Assembly (NCBI GenBank): GCA_001725325.1
Contig: MEFY01000002.1
Span: forward strand, 1,987,559-2,051,558
Origin: Leifsonia sp. SCN 70-46
GTDB lineage: Bacteria; Actinomycetota; Actinomycetes; Actinomycetales; Microbacteriaceae
Direction: 5' to 3'
Length of the DNA: 64,000 nucleotides
Each line of letters opens with the position of its first letter. Within the stretch, counting starts at the first letter, position 1. This document shows, in pieces, positions 24,382 to 34,644 of this stretch. The position numbers were made by a program, and so were the translations under genes. The notes below the pieces were generated by a model, which made no database searches, was not told the DNA's origin, and saw only the letters and a list, made by a program, of their open reading frames with translations.

Positions 24382-25119
24382 GGCGGGCGCCCCGTCGGCC
24401 ACGGGCCGCATGAGCTCGGGCGAGTTGTTGCGCACGTTGCCCACGGCCCTGTCGACGACGTGGAACTGCACGCGCCCGGCAGTCTCCTCGCCGCCGTGCG
24501 AGATCTCGGCCAGCAGGTCGTCGTCGCCCTCGGTGTGCGGGTCGAGCCACTCGTCGAGCAGGTCGGGGGAGAGGAAGACGGGCATCCTGTCGTGGATGCC
24601 CGCGAGCTCGCCCGTGGCCTCGCGCGTGAGGATCGACGTCGAGAGCAGCCACTTGTCCGGCGAGTCGTCGGGCTCGGCGGGGTTGCGCCACCACTCGTAC
24701 AGGCCGGCGAACACGAGCAGCTCGCCCTCGGGCAGGTGGATGAAGTGCGGGGTCTTGACGTCGCCCAGCGTCTTCCACTCGTAGTAGCCGGTCGCGGGCA
24801 CGAGCGCGCGGCGCTTCTTCACCGCGTTCTTGAAGTGCGCCTTCTCGGCGGCGGTCTCGATGCGCGCGTTGAACGCCGTGACGCCCACCTTCACGTCTTT
24901 CGCCCACGGCGGCACGAGCCCCCAGCGCGCCGCCTCGAGCCTGCGGATGGGCACGTCACCCGCGTCGTCGCCCTTGGGGATGGCGTCGAGGATGATCGGG
25001 ACCCGGTCCGTCGGGGCGACGTTGAAGGACGGCTCGGGCATGTCGTCGGCCGTCCTGTCGATGTCGAACATCTCCACGAGGTCGCCCGCAGCGCCCGCCA
25101 CGACGAATCTTCCGCACAT
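24379..25119 (-). CDS. SOS-response-associated peptidase family (YedK/HMCES)
   Basis: This 246-residue protein starts M-C-G-R-F. After Met removal, Cys2 forms a covalent thiazolidine crosslink with abasic sites in single-stranded DNA, protecting replication forks. The conserved F-N-V-A-P-T, W-G-L-V-P-x-W, N-A-R-x-E-T, G-Y-Y-E-W and H-D-R-M-P motifs are all visible. I chose the ATG immediately before Cys2 because the cysteine must become N-terminal. A GAGAAT box lies 7 nt upstream. It diverges from the tetR-type gene. Confidence 0.94.
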   Translation of the reverse strand: MCGRFVVAGAAGDLVEMFDIDRTADDMPEPSFNVAPTDRVPIILDAIPKGDDAGDVPIRRLEAARWGLVPPWAKDVKVGVTAFNARIETAAEKAHFKNAVKKRRALVPATGYYEWKTLGDVKTPHFIHLPEGELLVFAGLYEWWRNPAEPDDSPDKWLLSTSILTREATGELAGIHDRMPVFLSPDLLDEWLDPHTEGDDDLLAEISHGGEETAGRVQFHVVDRAVGNVRNNSPELMRPVADGAPA

Positions 25120-25126
25120 ACTTGGC

Positions 25127-25132
25127 ATTCTC
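25127..25132 (-). promoter_or_regulatory. -10-like box of a leaderless promoter (YedK)
   Basis: On the minus strand, GAGAAT ends 7 nt before the ATG at 25119. The same GAGAAT box precedes the Ddn-like gene at 45947. No LexA-type operator was seen. Confidence 0.4.
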
Positions 25133-25229
25133 TCAGGCACATCCGACCTTCAAGCAACGCTCAACATGTGCTCCACGCTGTAAGATGCAGGCGCGAGTTA
25201 AGCGCATAATTCAGGTTTGAGGAGGGGTC

Positions 25230-25880
25230 ATGGCCACCCAGGAGATCGTCGAGACCACCCACGACGCACGGGCCACCCTGCGCAACGAGCCCGTCCAGGC
25301 ACGCAGCACCGCGCGTCTCTCGGCCCTTCTCGACGCCGCGGCGCAGATCGTCGACGAGATCGGCTACGAGCGCCTCACGACAGCCATGGTCGCCGAGCGC
25401 GCGGGCGCCTCGATCGGCACCGTGTACCGCTACTTCCCCGACCGCATCGCGGTGCTCCAGGCGCTGGCCGCCCGCAACCTCGAGCGCGTGCTCGACCGCA
25501 CGATCGCCGCGATCCACGACCCCGCCAACGAGACCTGGCTGCCGGCCATGGGCGCCGCGTCGGACGTGCTCGTCGACGCGTTCCGCACGGAGGCGGGCTT
25601 CCGCGGCCTGCGCGTGGGAGACGTGCTCGACCTGCGCCCCGCCACGACGGAGCGCACCTTCAACTCGATGGTGGCCGACCGCATCCTCGACGCCCTCATC
25701 GAGCGCTTCGGGTTCGCCGACTCGGTCGAGCTGCGCCAGCGCTTCGAGGTCGCCGTCGAGATCGCCGACGCGCTCACCACGCGCGCGTTCGCGCGCGACG
25801 CCCGCGGCGACGAGGCCTTCCTCGCCGCGAGCCGCGAGGTCGTCGCGTCGCTCCTCGCGCAGGAGCTCGACCGCGGGTAG
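25230..25880 (+). CDS. TetR-family transcriptional regulator
   Basis: This 216-residue protein has a TetR_N DNA-binding domain, A-A-Q-I-V-D-E-I-G-Y-E-R-L-T-T...A-G-A-S-I-G-T-V-Y-R-Y-F-P-D (residues ~35-75), followed by a helical ligand domain. A strong GAGGAGG ribosome-binding site supports the ATG. It lies between the divergent YedK gene and the OpuC-type osmolyte transporter and may regulate either or neither. The inducer is unknown. Confidence 0.9.
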   Translation: MATQEIVETTHDARATLRNEPVQARSTARLSALLDAAAQIVDEIGYERLTTAMVAERAGASIGTVYRYFPDRIAVLQALAARNLERVLDRTIAAIHDPANETWLPAMGAASDVLVDAFRTEAGFRGLRVGDVLDLRPATTERTFNSMVADRILDALIERFGFADSVELRQRFEVAVEIADALTTRAFARDARGDEAFLAASREVVASLLAQELDRG

Positions 25881-26003
25881 CGCGCGAGGCGGCACAGTGT
25901 AACGCCGCGCAACATAGGCGCAACCGGAATGACGGGGGCTCCGAATACTGTTTAGCTGGATAGCCACCGAGCTTGGTGCTGAACAGGATGGGGCCGCTGC
26001 GCG

Positions 26004-26818
<815 letters not shown>

Positions 26819-26822
<4 letters not shown>

Positions 26823-27508
26823 CCTGGGTCCTCGACAACCTCGACCTCATCGCGAGGCTCACGCTCGAGCACCTGCGGCTCGCCGTGCTGCCGATCGTGC
26901 TGGGGCTCATCATCTCCATCCCGCTGGGCTGGCTCGCGTACCGCTACAAGCTCACGCGCGGCCTGCTGCTGACGCTCGCGGGCCTCCTCTACACGATCCC
27001 CTCGCTCGCGCTGCTGCCGATCCTGCCCGTCGTGCTCGGCATCGGGCTCCTGAGCCCCGTGAACCTCGAGGTCGCCCTCACGATCTACGCCGTCGCGATC
27101 ATGGCGCGGTCGGTCGCGGACGCCCTCACCTCGGTCGACCCGTCGGTGCGGCAGGCGGCCACCGCCATGGGGTACGGCGCGTGGCGCCGGTTCTGGACGG
27201 TCGAGCTGCCCCTCGCGGGCCCCGTCATCCTCGCCGGCCTGCGCGTCGCGGCCGTGAGCACGATCAGCCTCGTGACCGTCGGCATCCTCATCGGCGTCGA
27301 GAGCCTGGGCTACCTCTTCACCAACGGCTTCCAGCGGCGCATCATCCCCGAGATCCTCACGGGCGTCATCCTCGTGGTGCTCATCGCGCTGCTCGTCGAC
27401 TTCCTGCTCGCGCGTATCGGGCGCGTGCTCATGCCGTGGGCGCCGCGCGGGCGCCGCCGCCGTGTCGCCCTGCCGAGCGAGGCGCTGAGCGAGGGGGCCG
27501 CCGCGTGA
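26819..27508 (+). CDS. opuCB: Osmoprotectant ABC transporter permease
   Basis: This 229-residue inner-membrane protein has five or six hydrophobic segments and the EAA-like block V-R-Q-A-A-T-A-M-G-Y-G-A-W-R-R-F-W-T-V-E near residue 115. The order ATPase, permease, permease, binding protein and the short permease size are those of the OpuC/ProWX-type systems. GTG 26819 overlaps the ATPase stop, and its own stop overlaps the next permease start, so translation is coupled throughout. Confidence 0.91.
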
Positions 27509-28239
27509 ACCTCATCCTCGACGCCCTGGCCTGGATCTTCTCGCCCGACCGCCTCACGGGTTCGACACCGCTGCCCGCCGCGATCGGCCAGCACCTGTTC
27601 TACACGTTCCTCTCGGTCGTGATCGCGTCGGTCATCGCGATCCCGCTCGGCTACTACATCGGGCACACGGGCCGCGGCCGCAACCTCGCGGTGGGCATCT
27701 CGGGCGCTGCGCGCGCCATCCCGTCGTTCGGCCTCATCCTGCTGCTCGTGCTCCTCATCGGCGTCACGCAGAAGCCGCTCGCGGCGACCATCGCGTTCGT
27801 GCTGCTGGGCATCCCCTCCATCCTCGCGGGCGCCTACGCGGGCCTCGAGGCGGTCGACCGCAGGGTCGTCGACGCCGCCCGCGCCGTGGGCATGACCGAG
27901 TGGCAGATCCTCGTCAAGGTCGAGATCCCGCTCGGCCTTCCGCTGCTCATCGGCGGGCTGCGCGCGGGCGCGCTGCAGATCGTCGCGACCGTCGTGCTCG
28001 CCGCGTACGTCACCCTCGGCGGCCTCGGCACCTACATCCTGCAGGGCATCCCCCTGCGCAAGTTCGACATGATCCTGGGCTCGGCGATCGTCATCGTCGC
28101 GCTCGCCCTCGTGCTCGACGGGCTCTTCGCCCTGGCACAGCACGTCGTCGTCCCGCGCGGGGTCACCGCGGGACGGCCCAAGGAGCTCCGCACGACGTCG
28201 ACCCGACGCCGTGCGGCCGTGGGAAACCCCACCGTCTAA
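27505..28239 (+). CDS. opuCD: Osmoprotectant ABC transporter permease (second)
   Basis: This 244-residue permease resembles the previous one. It has the EAA-type motif V-V-D-A-A-R-A-V-G-M-T-E-W-Q-I-L-V-K-V-E-I-P near residue 115 and a G-G-L-G-T-Y-I-L-Q-G loop near 170. The start is the GTG overlapping the preceding stop. It pairs with the first permease to form the transmembrane channel. Confidence 0.91.
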   Translation: MNLILDALAWIFSPDRLTGSTPLPAAIGQHLFYTFLSVVIASVIAIPLGYYIGHTGRGRNLAVGISGAARAIPSFGLILLLVLLIGVTQKPLAATIAFVLLGIPSILAGAYAGLEAVDRRVVDAARAVGMTEWQILVKVEIPLGLPLLIGGLRAGALQIVATVVLAAYVTLGGLGTYILQGIPLRKFDMILGSAIVIVALALVLDGLFALAQHVVVPRGVTAGRPKELRTTSTRRRAAVGNPTV

Positions 28240-28253
28240 GAAAAGAGAAGGAA

Positions 28254-29168
28254 ATGTTCACAGCAAGGAACAAGGGCCGGCTCGCCCTCGGCGCAGCCGT
28301 GGTCGGGGTGGCATTGGCCCTGTCAGGGTGCGCTACGGGAGATCCACTGGACTCCGGGACGCCTGCTCCGGGCGGCGACAGCGAGACGATCACGGTCGGC
28401 TCGCAGGCCTACTACTCCAACGAGATCATCGCGGAGATCTACTCCCAGGCCCTGGAGAACGCCGGCTTCACCGTCGACCGCCAGTTCAACATCGGACAGC
28501 GCGACGCCTACCTGCCTTCGCTCGAGAACGGTGATGTCGACCTGTTCCCCGAGTACACCGGCAACCTGCTCCAGTTCTACAGCCCCGACACGAAGGCCAC
28601 GACGTCCGACGACGTCTACGCCGAGCTCAAGGACGCGCTGCCCGAGAACCTCACGGTGCTCGACCAGGCGTCCGCGACCGACCAGGACTCGTACAACGTG
28701 ACCAAGGAGTTCGCCGACGCGAACAACCTGAAGTCGCTCGAGGACCTCGCGAAGGTCTCGGTGCCGCTCACCCTCGGCGGCAACGCCGAGCTCGAGGAGC
28801 GCCCGTACGGCCCCCAGGGCCTGCTCTCCGTGTACGGCGCGACCGTGGGCTTCTCCGCGACCGGTGACACGACCGTCGAGGACCTCCTCGCCGGCACCGT
28901 CAACATCGCGAACGTCTACAGCGCCGACCCGCGCATCCAGACCGAGAACCTCGTGACCCTCGCCGACCCGAAGGGCCTCTTCCTCGCGTCGAACGTGGTC
29001 CCGCTGGTCAACAAGGATGTCGCCGACTCGATCGCCGACGTCATCAACGCCGTCCAGGCGAAGCTCACCGCCGAGGGCCTCGTCGCCCTCAACGTGGAGT
29101 CGACGGTCGACCAGAAGTCGTCCGCCGACATCGCGAAGAAGTGGCTCCAGGACAACGGCCTGATCTAG
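28254..29168 (+). CDS. opuCC: Glycine betaine/osmoprotectant-binding lipoprotein
   Basis: This 304-residue OpuAC-type binding protein has a signal peptide and lipobox L-S-G-C (C26). It shows the family features I-T-V-G-S-Q-x-Y-x-S-N-E-I-I-A-E-I near residue 45 and D-V-D-L-F-P-E-Y-T-G-N near 95, where aromatic residues cage the quaternary ammonium. An AGAAGGA ribosome-binding site supports the ATG. It closes the operon before a strong terminator. Confidence 0.92.
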   Translation: MFTARNKGRLALGAAVVGVALALSGCATGDPLDSGTPAPGGDSETITVGSQAYYSNEIIAEIYSQALENAGFTVDRQFNIGQRDAYLPSLENGDVDLFPEYTGNLLQFYSPDTKATTSDDVYAELKDALPENLTVLDQASATDQDSYNVTKEFADANNLKSLEDLAKVSVPLTLGGNAELEERPYGPQGLLSVYGATVGFSATGDTTVEDLLAGTVNIANVYSADPRIQTENLVTLADPKGLFLASNVVPLVNKDVADSIADVINAVQAKLTAEGLVALNVESTVDQKSSADIAKKWLQDNGLI

Positions 29169-29180
29169 TCGCACGGTGGA

Positions 29181-29204
29181 GGGCGGGGGCTTCGGCCCCC
29201 GCCC
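29181..29204 (+). terminator. Terminator hairpin after the OpuC-type operon
   Basis: GGGCGGGGGC at 29181-29190 pairs perfectly with 29195-29204 across a stable TTCG tetraloop. It lies between convergent genes and may serve both strands. Confidence 0.85.
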
Positions 29205-29208
29205 TTCG

Positions 29209-29907
29209 CTATTCCCCGAGGTGGCGGCGCTCGGAGCGCTCGATGAGCTTCTTGGCCACGACGACGCCCACGAGGAACACGGCGATGATCGCCACGAAGA
29301 TGTAGCCGGCGTAGTGCAGCTGGTCGAGCAGCGCCTCGAAGCTCCCGGCGGCGAACGTGCCGACCGAGACGTACGCGAAGCTCCAGATCGTGCACGCGGG
29401 CAGCGTCCACGCGATGAACCTGCGGTAGCTCATGGCGCTCATGCCCGCCGTCACGGGGATGAGCGAGTGCAGGAACGGCAGGAACCGCGACACGAAGATG
29501 GCGGGGCCGCCGCGGCGCGCGAGGTAGTTCTCGGCGCGCACCCACCACTGCTCGCCGATGCGCCGCCCCAGGCGCGACGCGCGCAGCTTGGGGCCGAAGA
29601 ACCTGCCGAGCAGGAAGCCGATGCTCTCGCCGCACAGCGCGCCCACGATCACCGTGAGGGCGAGCGCGATGTACTCGACGGGCCCGTCCACGGCGGTCGC
29701 GGCGACGATCACTATCGTGTCGCCGGGCACGATGAGGCCCACGAGGATGCTCGTCTCGAGGAGTATCCCGAAGCCCGCGAGGGCCGTGCGCAGGGCGGGA
29801 TGCACCGACTGCACGACCCCGAGGATCCAGCCCAGGGCCCCGCTCAGCAGCTCCCCGAACCACTCGAACGGGTTGCCGGACGCGGTGGCGACCTCGAGCA
29901 GGATCAT
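29209..29907 (-). CDS. DedA-family membrane protein
   Basis: This 232-residue polytopic protein (SNARE-associated/VTT family) contains the DedA hallmark stretch S-R-F-L-P-F-L-H-S-L-I-P-V-T-A-G-M-S-x-M near residue 130, after P-G-D-T-I near residue 62. The arginine usually seen in F-x-P-x-x-R is histidine here. DedA proteins are implicated in undecaprenyl-phosphate or phospholipid flipping and membrane homeostasis. The ATG overlaps the stop of the upstream aminotransferase gene (ATGA). Confidence 0.87.
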   Translation of the reverse strand: MILLEVATASGNPFEWFGELLSGALGWILGVVQSVHPALRTALAGFGILLETSILVGLIVPGDTIVIVAATAVDGPVEYIALALTVIVGALCGESIGFLLGRFFGPKLRASRLGRRIGEQWWVRAENYLARRGGPAIFVSRFLPFLHSLIPVTAGMSAMSYRRFIAWTLPACTIWSFAYVSVGTFAAGSFEALLDQLHYAGYIFVAIIAVFLVGVVVAKKLIERSERRHLGE

Positions 29908-30653
29908 CCGACGGGCTTCCGCAGGGCGTCGAGGCGCGTGCGCCACTGGGCGAGACGCCCGGGCTTCTCGGCGAGCGACGGGCCGTCGACCCAGGCTGTG
30001 ACGATGCGGATGCCGTGCAGCGCGCTGAGCGCCCACAGCTCGGTGCCGTCGAGCTCTGCGGGCGTGACGGCCTCCTCGTGCGTGTCGATCCCGAGGGCGC
30101 GCGCGAGGGTGAGCACGCTGCGGGCCGTGACGCTGTCCACCCTGTCGAACGCGGCGGGAGGGCCGCACAGGATCTCGCCGCGCCACCACAGCAGGGCGGA
30201 GTATGCGCCCTCGACGACGTAGCCGTCCTCCGTGAGGATGACCGCCTCGTCGGCGCCCTCGGCCTGCACGGCCGTGCGGATGCGCAGCATGGCGGAGAGG
30301 TCGGGACCCTTGACCGTCGGCTCGGTGCGCGGGTCGGGGCCCGTCCACGTCGCGAGCACGGCGGAGCGCGCGCGCTCGGGTGCCGAGCGCAGCCGGAAGA
30401 CGTAGCGCGCGGGCTCGTGGAGCTCCACGCGCGGGAACCAGTCGCCCTCGCGCGGGATCGCGGCCACGGCCGCATCCCAGAAGTCCGCTCCGTCCGGGGC
30501 CGCGGCGAGGAAGCGCGCGCGATGCAGGGGGAGCGCGAGGGCGGTGCCCTCGGTGACGAACCACGAGTCGGCGGCGACGATGCGGCTCTGCGTCATGTCG
30601 CAGTACTCGAGGGCGTCGAGGGCGCCGCCGTCCCAGCGGTAGATCGACTCCAT
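29904..30653 (-). CDS. pabC: Class IV aminotransferase, probable aminodeoxychorismate lyase
   Basis: This 249-residue fold-type IV PLP protein contains T-V-K-G-P-D-L near residue 105, whose lysine is the likely PLP anchor. The G-A-D-E-A-V-I-L-T-E-D-G-Y-V-V-E-G-A block (~125-142) is characteristic of aminodeoxychorismate lyases and D-amino-acid transaminases. It lies divergently beside pabB, so release of p-aminobenzoate from aminodeoxychorismate for folate synthesis is the best reading. Another class IV aminotransferase function is possible. The symbol is assigned by context. The stop overlaps the DedA start. Confidence 0.78.
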   Translation of the reverse strand: MESIYRWDGGALDALEYCDMTQSRIVAADSWFVTEGTALALPLHRARFLAAAPDGADFWDAAVAAIPREGDWFPRVELHEPARYVFRLRSAPERARSAVLATWTGPDPRTEPTVKGPDLSAMLRIRTAVQAEGADEAVILTEDGYVVEGAYSALLWWRGEILCGPPAAFDRVDSVTARSVLTLARALGIDTHEEAVTPAELDGTELWALSALHGIRIVTAWVDGPSLAEKPGRLAQWRTRLDALRKPVG

Positions 30654-30658
30654 AGGAT
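30653..30658 (+). promoter_or_regulatory. -10 box of a leaderless promoter (pabB)
   Basis: TAGGAT ends 7 nt before the pabB ATG at 30666. Its first base is the first base of the divergent pabC start codon. Confidence 0.55.
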
Positions 30659-30660
30659 CA

Positions 30661-30666
30661 AGGCTA
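30661..30666 (-). promoter_or_regulatory. -10 box of a leaderless promoter (pabC)
   Basis: On the minus strand, TAGCCT ends 7 nt before the pabC ATG (30653). Its first base is the first base of pabB, so the two promoters interlock in a 12-bp gap. Confidence 0.55.
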
Positions 30667-31946
30667 TGCGCCCCGTCGTCCGCTCCGCGTCGTTCGCAGG
30701 ATGGATCGATCCGGCCGACGCCTACGCGGCCCTGTGCGGCGGCTCCGATGCGGCGTTCTGGCTCGACAGCGGGCCGAGCGCGTCGACCGGCACGAGCTAT
30801 CTCGGGCTCGCTTCGGAGGTCGTCACCGACTTCGACGGCCCCGTGCTGGACTGGCTGCAGGAGCAGCACCGCCGCGCCGACGCCCTCGGCTGGGTCGGGT
30901 GGCTCGGCTACGAGCTGCGCGGCGAGACGATGGGTGTGCCCGTGCCCTACGTGTCGCGGTTCCCGCGCGCCGCGTGGCTGCGCGTCGACCGCGCCCTCGC
31001 GTTCGACCACGCGACGCGGCAGGTGCGGGCGCTCGCGCTCGACGAGGCCTCGGCGCGCGCGCTCGTCGCCGAGGTCGCTGCGGCGCCCCGGCGGGCCGGG
31101 TCCGGTGGGACCACCTCGGGGGCGACGGCCACCTGGGCGTACGACGACGAGACCTACCTCGACCTGGTCCGCGCGTGCCAGGCGCGCATCCGCGAGGGCG
31201 ATGCCTACCAGCTGTGCCTCACGACCGAGGTGTCGGTCGACGTGAGCCCCGACCCCGTGGCCACGTACCTCGCGCTGCGCGCCTCGAGCCCCACCCACCA
31301 CGGCGCCCTCCTGCGCGCGGGCGGAGTGTCGCTCCTGAGCGCGTCGCCCGAGCAGTTCCTCTCCGTCACGCCCGACGGCGTCGTCACGACGAGCCCCATC
31401 AAGGGAACGCGGCCGCGCGGCGCGGACGACGACGAGGACGCCCGGCTGCGCGACGAGCTCAGCGGGAGCGACAAGGAGCGCGCCGAGAACGTCATGATCG
31501 TCGACCTCATGCGCAACGACATCGCGCGCGTCTCGAAGCCCGGCACCGTCGGGGTCACGAGCCTGCTCGCGGTCGAGAGCTACGCGCAGGTGCACCAGCT
31601 CGTGAGCACGGTGCGCGGCGAGCTGCTCGAGGGGCTCGACGGCATCGACGCGATCCGCGCATGCTTCCCCGCGGGTTCGATGACGGGCGCGCCCAAGCTC
31701 TCCGCGACGCAGATCCTCGAGGGGCTCGAGGCCCGCGCGCGCGGGGTGTACTCGGGGGTGTTCGGCTACGTGGGGCTCGACGGCACGGTCGACCTCGCCA
31801 TGGTCATCCGCTCGATGGTCATGGATGCCGACGGCACCACGATCGGCACGGGCGGGGGCATCACGGCCCTCTCGGTGCCCGAGGAGGAGCTCGCCGAGGC
31901 CAAGCTCAAGGCCGCGGTGCTGCTGGAAGTGTTGGGCGTTCGGTAA
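30666..31946 (+). CDS. pabB: Aminodeoxychorismate synthase component I
   Basis: This 426-residue chorismate-utilising enzyme has the S-P-I-K-G-T-R-P-R motif. Its lysine (K246) is the nucleophile that distinguishes PabB from anthranilate synthase, which has alanine there. D-L-M-R-N-D near residue 280, [11 protein letters not shown] near 337 and G-x-G-G-G-I-T near 395 are the other core motifs. It adds ammonia to chorismate in p-aminobenzoate and folate synthesis. No PabA glutaminase is adjacent, so it must be encoded elsewhere. Confidence 0.93.
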   Translation: MRPVVRSASFAGWIDPADAYAALCGGSDAAFWLDSGPSASTGTSYLGLASEVVTDFDGPVLDWLQEQHRRADALGWVGWLGYELRGETMGVPVPYVSRFPRAAWLRVDRALAFDHATRQVRALALDEASARALVAEVAAAPRRAGSGGTTSGATATWAYDDETYLDLVRACQARIREGDAYQLCLTTEVSVDVSPDPVATYLALRASSPTHHGALLRAGGVSLLSASPEQFLSVTPDGVVTTSPIKGTRPRGADDDEDARLRDELSGSDKERAENVMIVDLMRNDIARVSKPGTVGVTSLLAVESYAQVHQLVSTVRGELLEGLDGIDAIRACFPAGSMTGAPKLSATQILEGLEARARGVYSGVFGYVGLDGTVDLAMVIRSMVMDADGTTIGTGGGITALSVPEEELAEAKLKAAVLLEVLGVR

Positions 31947-32025
31947 CCTAATGGGGGCCTCCGGGCCACGCGATCAACGGCGATCGGAGCACAGTCCCAC
32001 CGAAACACAGCGAATTGAGATCCCA

Positions 32026-34587
32026 GTGACCGACCTGCGCGACGACCGCGACGACACGTCCGGCTACGACATCGAGGCCATCCAGGCCAAGTGGAAGCCG
32101 ATCTGGGACGAGATGAAGCCGTGGGCCACGGACGACCCCGACGACAAGCGCCCGCGCAAGTACATCCTCGACATGTTCCCGTACCCCTCGGGCGACCTGC
32201 ACATGGGCCACGCGGAGGCGTACGCGTTCGGCGACATCGCGGCGCGCTACTGGCGCCAGCGCGGCTTCAACGTGCTGCACCCCATCGGCTGGGACTCGTT
32301 CGGCCTGCCCGCCGAGAACGCGGCGATCGAGCGCGGTGTCAACCCCGTCGGCTGGACGTACGACAACATCGCGCAGCAGAAGGCGAGCATGGAGCGCTAC
32401 GGCGTCTCGTTCGACTGGAGCCGCGTGCTGCACACGAGCGACCCCGAGTACTACAAGTGGAACCAGTGGCTGTTCCTCAAGCTGTACGAGAAGGGCCTCG
32501 CGTACCGCAAGGAGAGCTGGGTCAACTGGGACCCGAAGGACCAGACCGTGCTCGCCAACGAGCAGGTGCTGCCCGACGGCACGTCGGAGCGCTCGGGCGC
32601 CGTCGTGGTGAAGAAGAAGCTCACGCAGTGGTACTTCAAGATCACCGAGTACGCCGACCGGCTGCTCGACGACCTCAACCAGCTCGAGGGCTCGTGGCCG
32701 TCGAAGGTGCTGTCGATGCAGCGCAACTGGATCGGCCGCTCCGTCGGCGCCGACGTCGACTTCGAGATCGAGGGCCGCGCCGAGAAGATCACGGTCTTCA
32801 CGACGCGCCCCGACACGCTCTACGGCGTGACCTTCCTCGTCGTCGCCCCCGACTCCGACCTCGCCGCCGAGCTCGCCGCGGGCTCGACGCCCGAGGTGCA
32901 GTCCGCGTTCAAGGCCTACCTCGAGCAGGCCCAGAAGAACACCGAGATCGAGCGCCAGGATGCGACGCGCGAGAAGACGGGCATCCCGCTCGAGCGCTAC
33001 GCCGTGAACCCCGCGACGGGTGAGCGCATCCCGATCTGGACCGCCGACTACGTGCTCGCCGACTACGGCCACGGAGCCGTCATGGCCGTGCCCGCGCACG
33101 ACCAGCGCGACCTCGACTTCGCCCGCACGTTCGACCTCCCGGTGCGCGTCGTGCTCGACACGAACGCGCCCGTGACGGGGGCGATCCCGATCATCGTCGA
33201 CGGCCAGCTGCCCGACGACCTGCCCCCGCTCGACCCCGCCTCGACGGGCATCGCGCTCGTGGGCGACGGCCGCATGATCAACTCAGGGCCGCTCGACGGG
33301 CTGAGCAAGAACAACGCGATCAAGAAGATCATCGAGCAGCTCGAGTCGGCCGGAACGGGCCGCGCCGCGAAGACCTACCGCCTGCGCGACTGGCTCATCA
33401 GCCGGCAGCGCTTCTGGGGCACGCCCATCCCGATCATCCACGGCGCCGACGGCGAGCTCGTGCCCGTGCCGTTCGAGCAGCTGCCCGTCGTGCTGCCCCC
33501 GACCGACGGCCTCGACCTCAAGCCCAAGGGCGAGTCGCCCCTCGCGGCCGCGACCGACTGGGTGAACGTGCCCGACCCGCGCGACGGCAGCCCCGCCAAG
33601 CGCGACGCCGACACGATGGACACCTTCGTCGACAGCTCGTGGTACTTCCTGCGCTTCATCTCGCCGAACGACGACGGCCAGGCCTTCGACAAGGCCGAGG
33701 TCGACAAGTGGCTGCCCGTCGACCAGTACGTGGGCGGTGTGGAGCACGCCATCCTGCACCTGCTGTACGCGCGCTTCATCACGAAGGTGCTCTTCGACCT
33801 CGGCTACGTGAGCTTCACCGAGCCCTTCAGCGCGCTGCTCAACCAGGGCATGGTGCTCTCCGAGGGCAAGAAGATGTCCAAGCGCAGCCGCAAGTCGACG
33901 ACGTTCACGGGCGAGGTCGACGCCTACGGCGCCGACGCCCTGCGCCTCACCCTCGCGTTCGCGGGCCCGCCCGCCGACAACATCAACTGGGAGGACGTCT
34001 CGCCCGGAGCGTCCGCCAAGTTCCTCGCGCGCGCCTTCCGCCTCGCCGAGGATGTCACGAGCGCCCCCGAGGTCGAGTGGAAGACCGGCGACGTGGGGCT
34101 GCGCCGCCAGACGCACCGCTTCCTCGCCGACGGACCCGGCCTCGCCGAGTCGCTCAAGTTCAACGTGCTCGTCGCGCGCATCATGGAGCTCGTCAACGTG
34201 ACCCGCAAGGTCATCGACGGCGGCGCGGGCGGCGGCGATGCCGCGGTGCGCGAGGCCGTCGAGGTCATCACGATCGCCCTGAGCATGTTCGCGCCGTTCA
34301 CGGCCGAGGAGATGTGGGAGAAGCTGGGCTACGAGCCGACCGTCGCCCTCGCGGGCTGGCGCAAGGCAGACCCGACCCTCCTCGTCGAGGAGTCGGTCAC
34401 GGCGGTCGTGCAGGTCGACGGCAAGGTGCGCGACAAGCTCGAGGTCGGTCCGAAGATCTCGTCGGAGGAGCTCGAGAAGCTCGCCCGCGCGTCGGCTGCC
34501 GTCGCCCGCGCGGTCGGCGACCGCGAGATCGTCAACGTCATCGTGCGCGCCCCGCGCCTCGTCAACATCGCGACGAAGCCCGCGTAG
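32026..34587 (+). CDS. leuS: Leucyl-tRNA synthetase
   Basis: This ~853-residue class I synthetase charges tRNA-Leu. The HIGH motif appears as H-M-G-H (from H59) and the KMSKS loop as K-M-S-K-R (616-620). The CP1 editing domain, including [10 protein letters not shown] near 265, lies between them, and a tRNA-binding C-terminal domain ends the protein. GTG 32026 (V-T-D-L-R-D-D) is used as start. The frame is open upstream to an ATG at 31950, so the first ~25 residues are uncertain. Confidence 0.95.
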   Translation: MTDLRDDRDDTSGYDIEAIQAKWKPIWDEMKPWATDDPDDKRPRKYILDMFPYPSGDLHMGHAEAYAFGDIAARYWRQRGFNVLHPIGWDSFGLPAENAAIERGVNPVGWTYDNIAQQKASMERYGVSFDWSRVLHTSDPEYYKWNQWLFLKLYEKGLAYRKESWVNWDPKDQTVLANEQVLPDGTSERSGAVVVKKKLTQWYFKITEYADRLLDDLNQLEGSWPSKVLSMQRNWIGRSVGADVDFEIEGRAEKITVFTTRPDTLYGVTFLVVAPDSDLAAELAAGSTPEVQSAFKAYLEQAQKNTEIERQDATREKTGIPLERYAVNPATGERIPIWTADYVLADYGHGAVMAVPAHDQRDLDFARTFDLPVRVVLDTNAPVTGAIPIIVDGQLPDDLPPLDPASTGIALVGDGRMINSGPLDGLSKNNAIKKIIEQLESAGTGRAAKTYRLRDWLISRQRFWGTPIPIIHGADGELVPVPFEQLPVVLPPTDGLDLKPKGESPLAAATDWVNVPDPRDGSPAKRDADTMDTFVDSSWYFLRFISPNDDGQAFDKAEVDKWLPVDQYVGGVEHAILHLLYARFITKVLFDLGYVSFTEPFSALLNQGMVLSEGKKMSKRSRKSTTFTGEVDAYGADALRLTLAFAGPPADNINWEDVSPGASAKFLARAFRLAEDVTSAPEVEWKTGDVGLRRQTHRFLADGPGLAESLKFNVLVARIMELVNVTRKVIDGGAGGGDAAVREAVEVITIALSMFAPFTAEEMWEKLGYEPTVALAGWRKADPTLLVEESVTAVVQVDGKVRDKLEVGPKISSEELEKLARASAAVARAVGDREIVNVIVRAPRLVNIATKPA

Positions 34588-34593
34588 GTCACC

Positions 34594-34628
34594 GCCACGG
34601 TCGCCCGGGACCTCCGGGCGACCGTGGC
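34594..34628 (+). terminator. Terminator-like hairpin after leuS
   Basis: A perfect 15-bp stem (34594-34608 with 34614-34628) has a 5-nt GACCT loop and no T-run. Confidence 0.75.
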
Positions 34629-34632
34629 GACC

Positions 34633-34638
34633 TAGCCT
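34633..34638 (+). promoter_or_regulatory. -10 box of a leaderless promoter (comEA)
   Basis: TAGCCT ends 6 nt before the GTG at 34645, directly after the leuS terminator hairpin. Confidence 0.5.
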
Positions 34639-34644
34639 CCCCGG

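Noticed and set aside
25130-25230. LexA (SOS) box between YedK and the TetR-type gene
   Set aside because: No GAAC-N4-GTTC-like or other convincing LexA palindrome was seen, despite the SOS-linked family name of YedK.
31825-32026. Extended N-terminus of LeuS beginning inside pabB
   Set aside because: Residues before V-T-D-L-R are arginine/proline-rich shadow sequence of pabB. LeuS homology begins after 32026.
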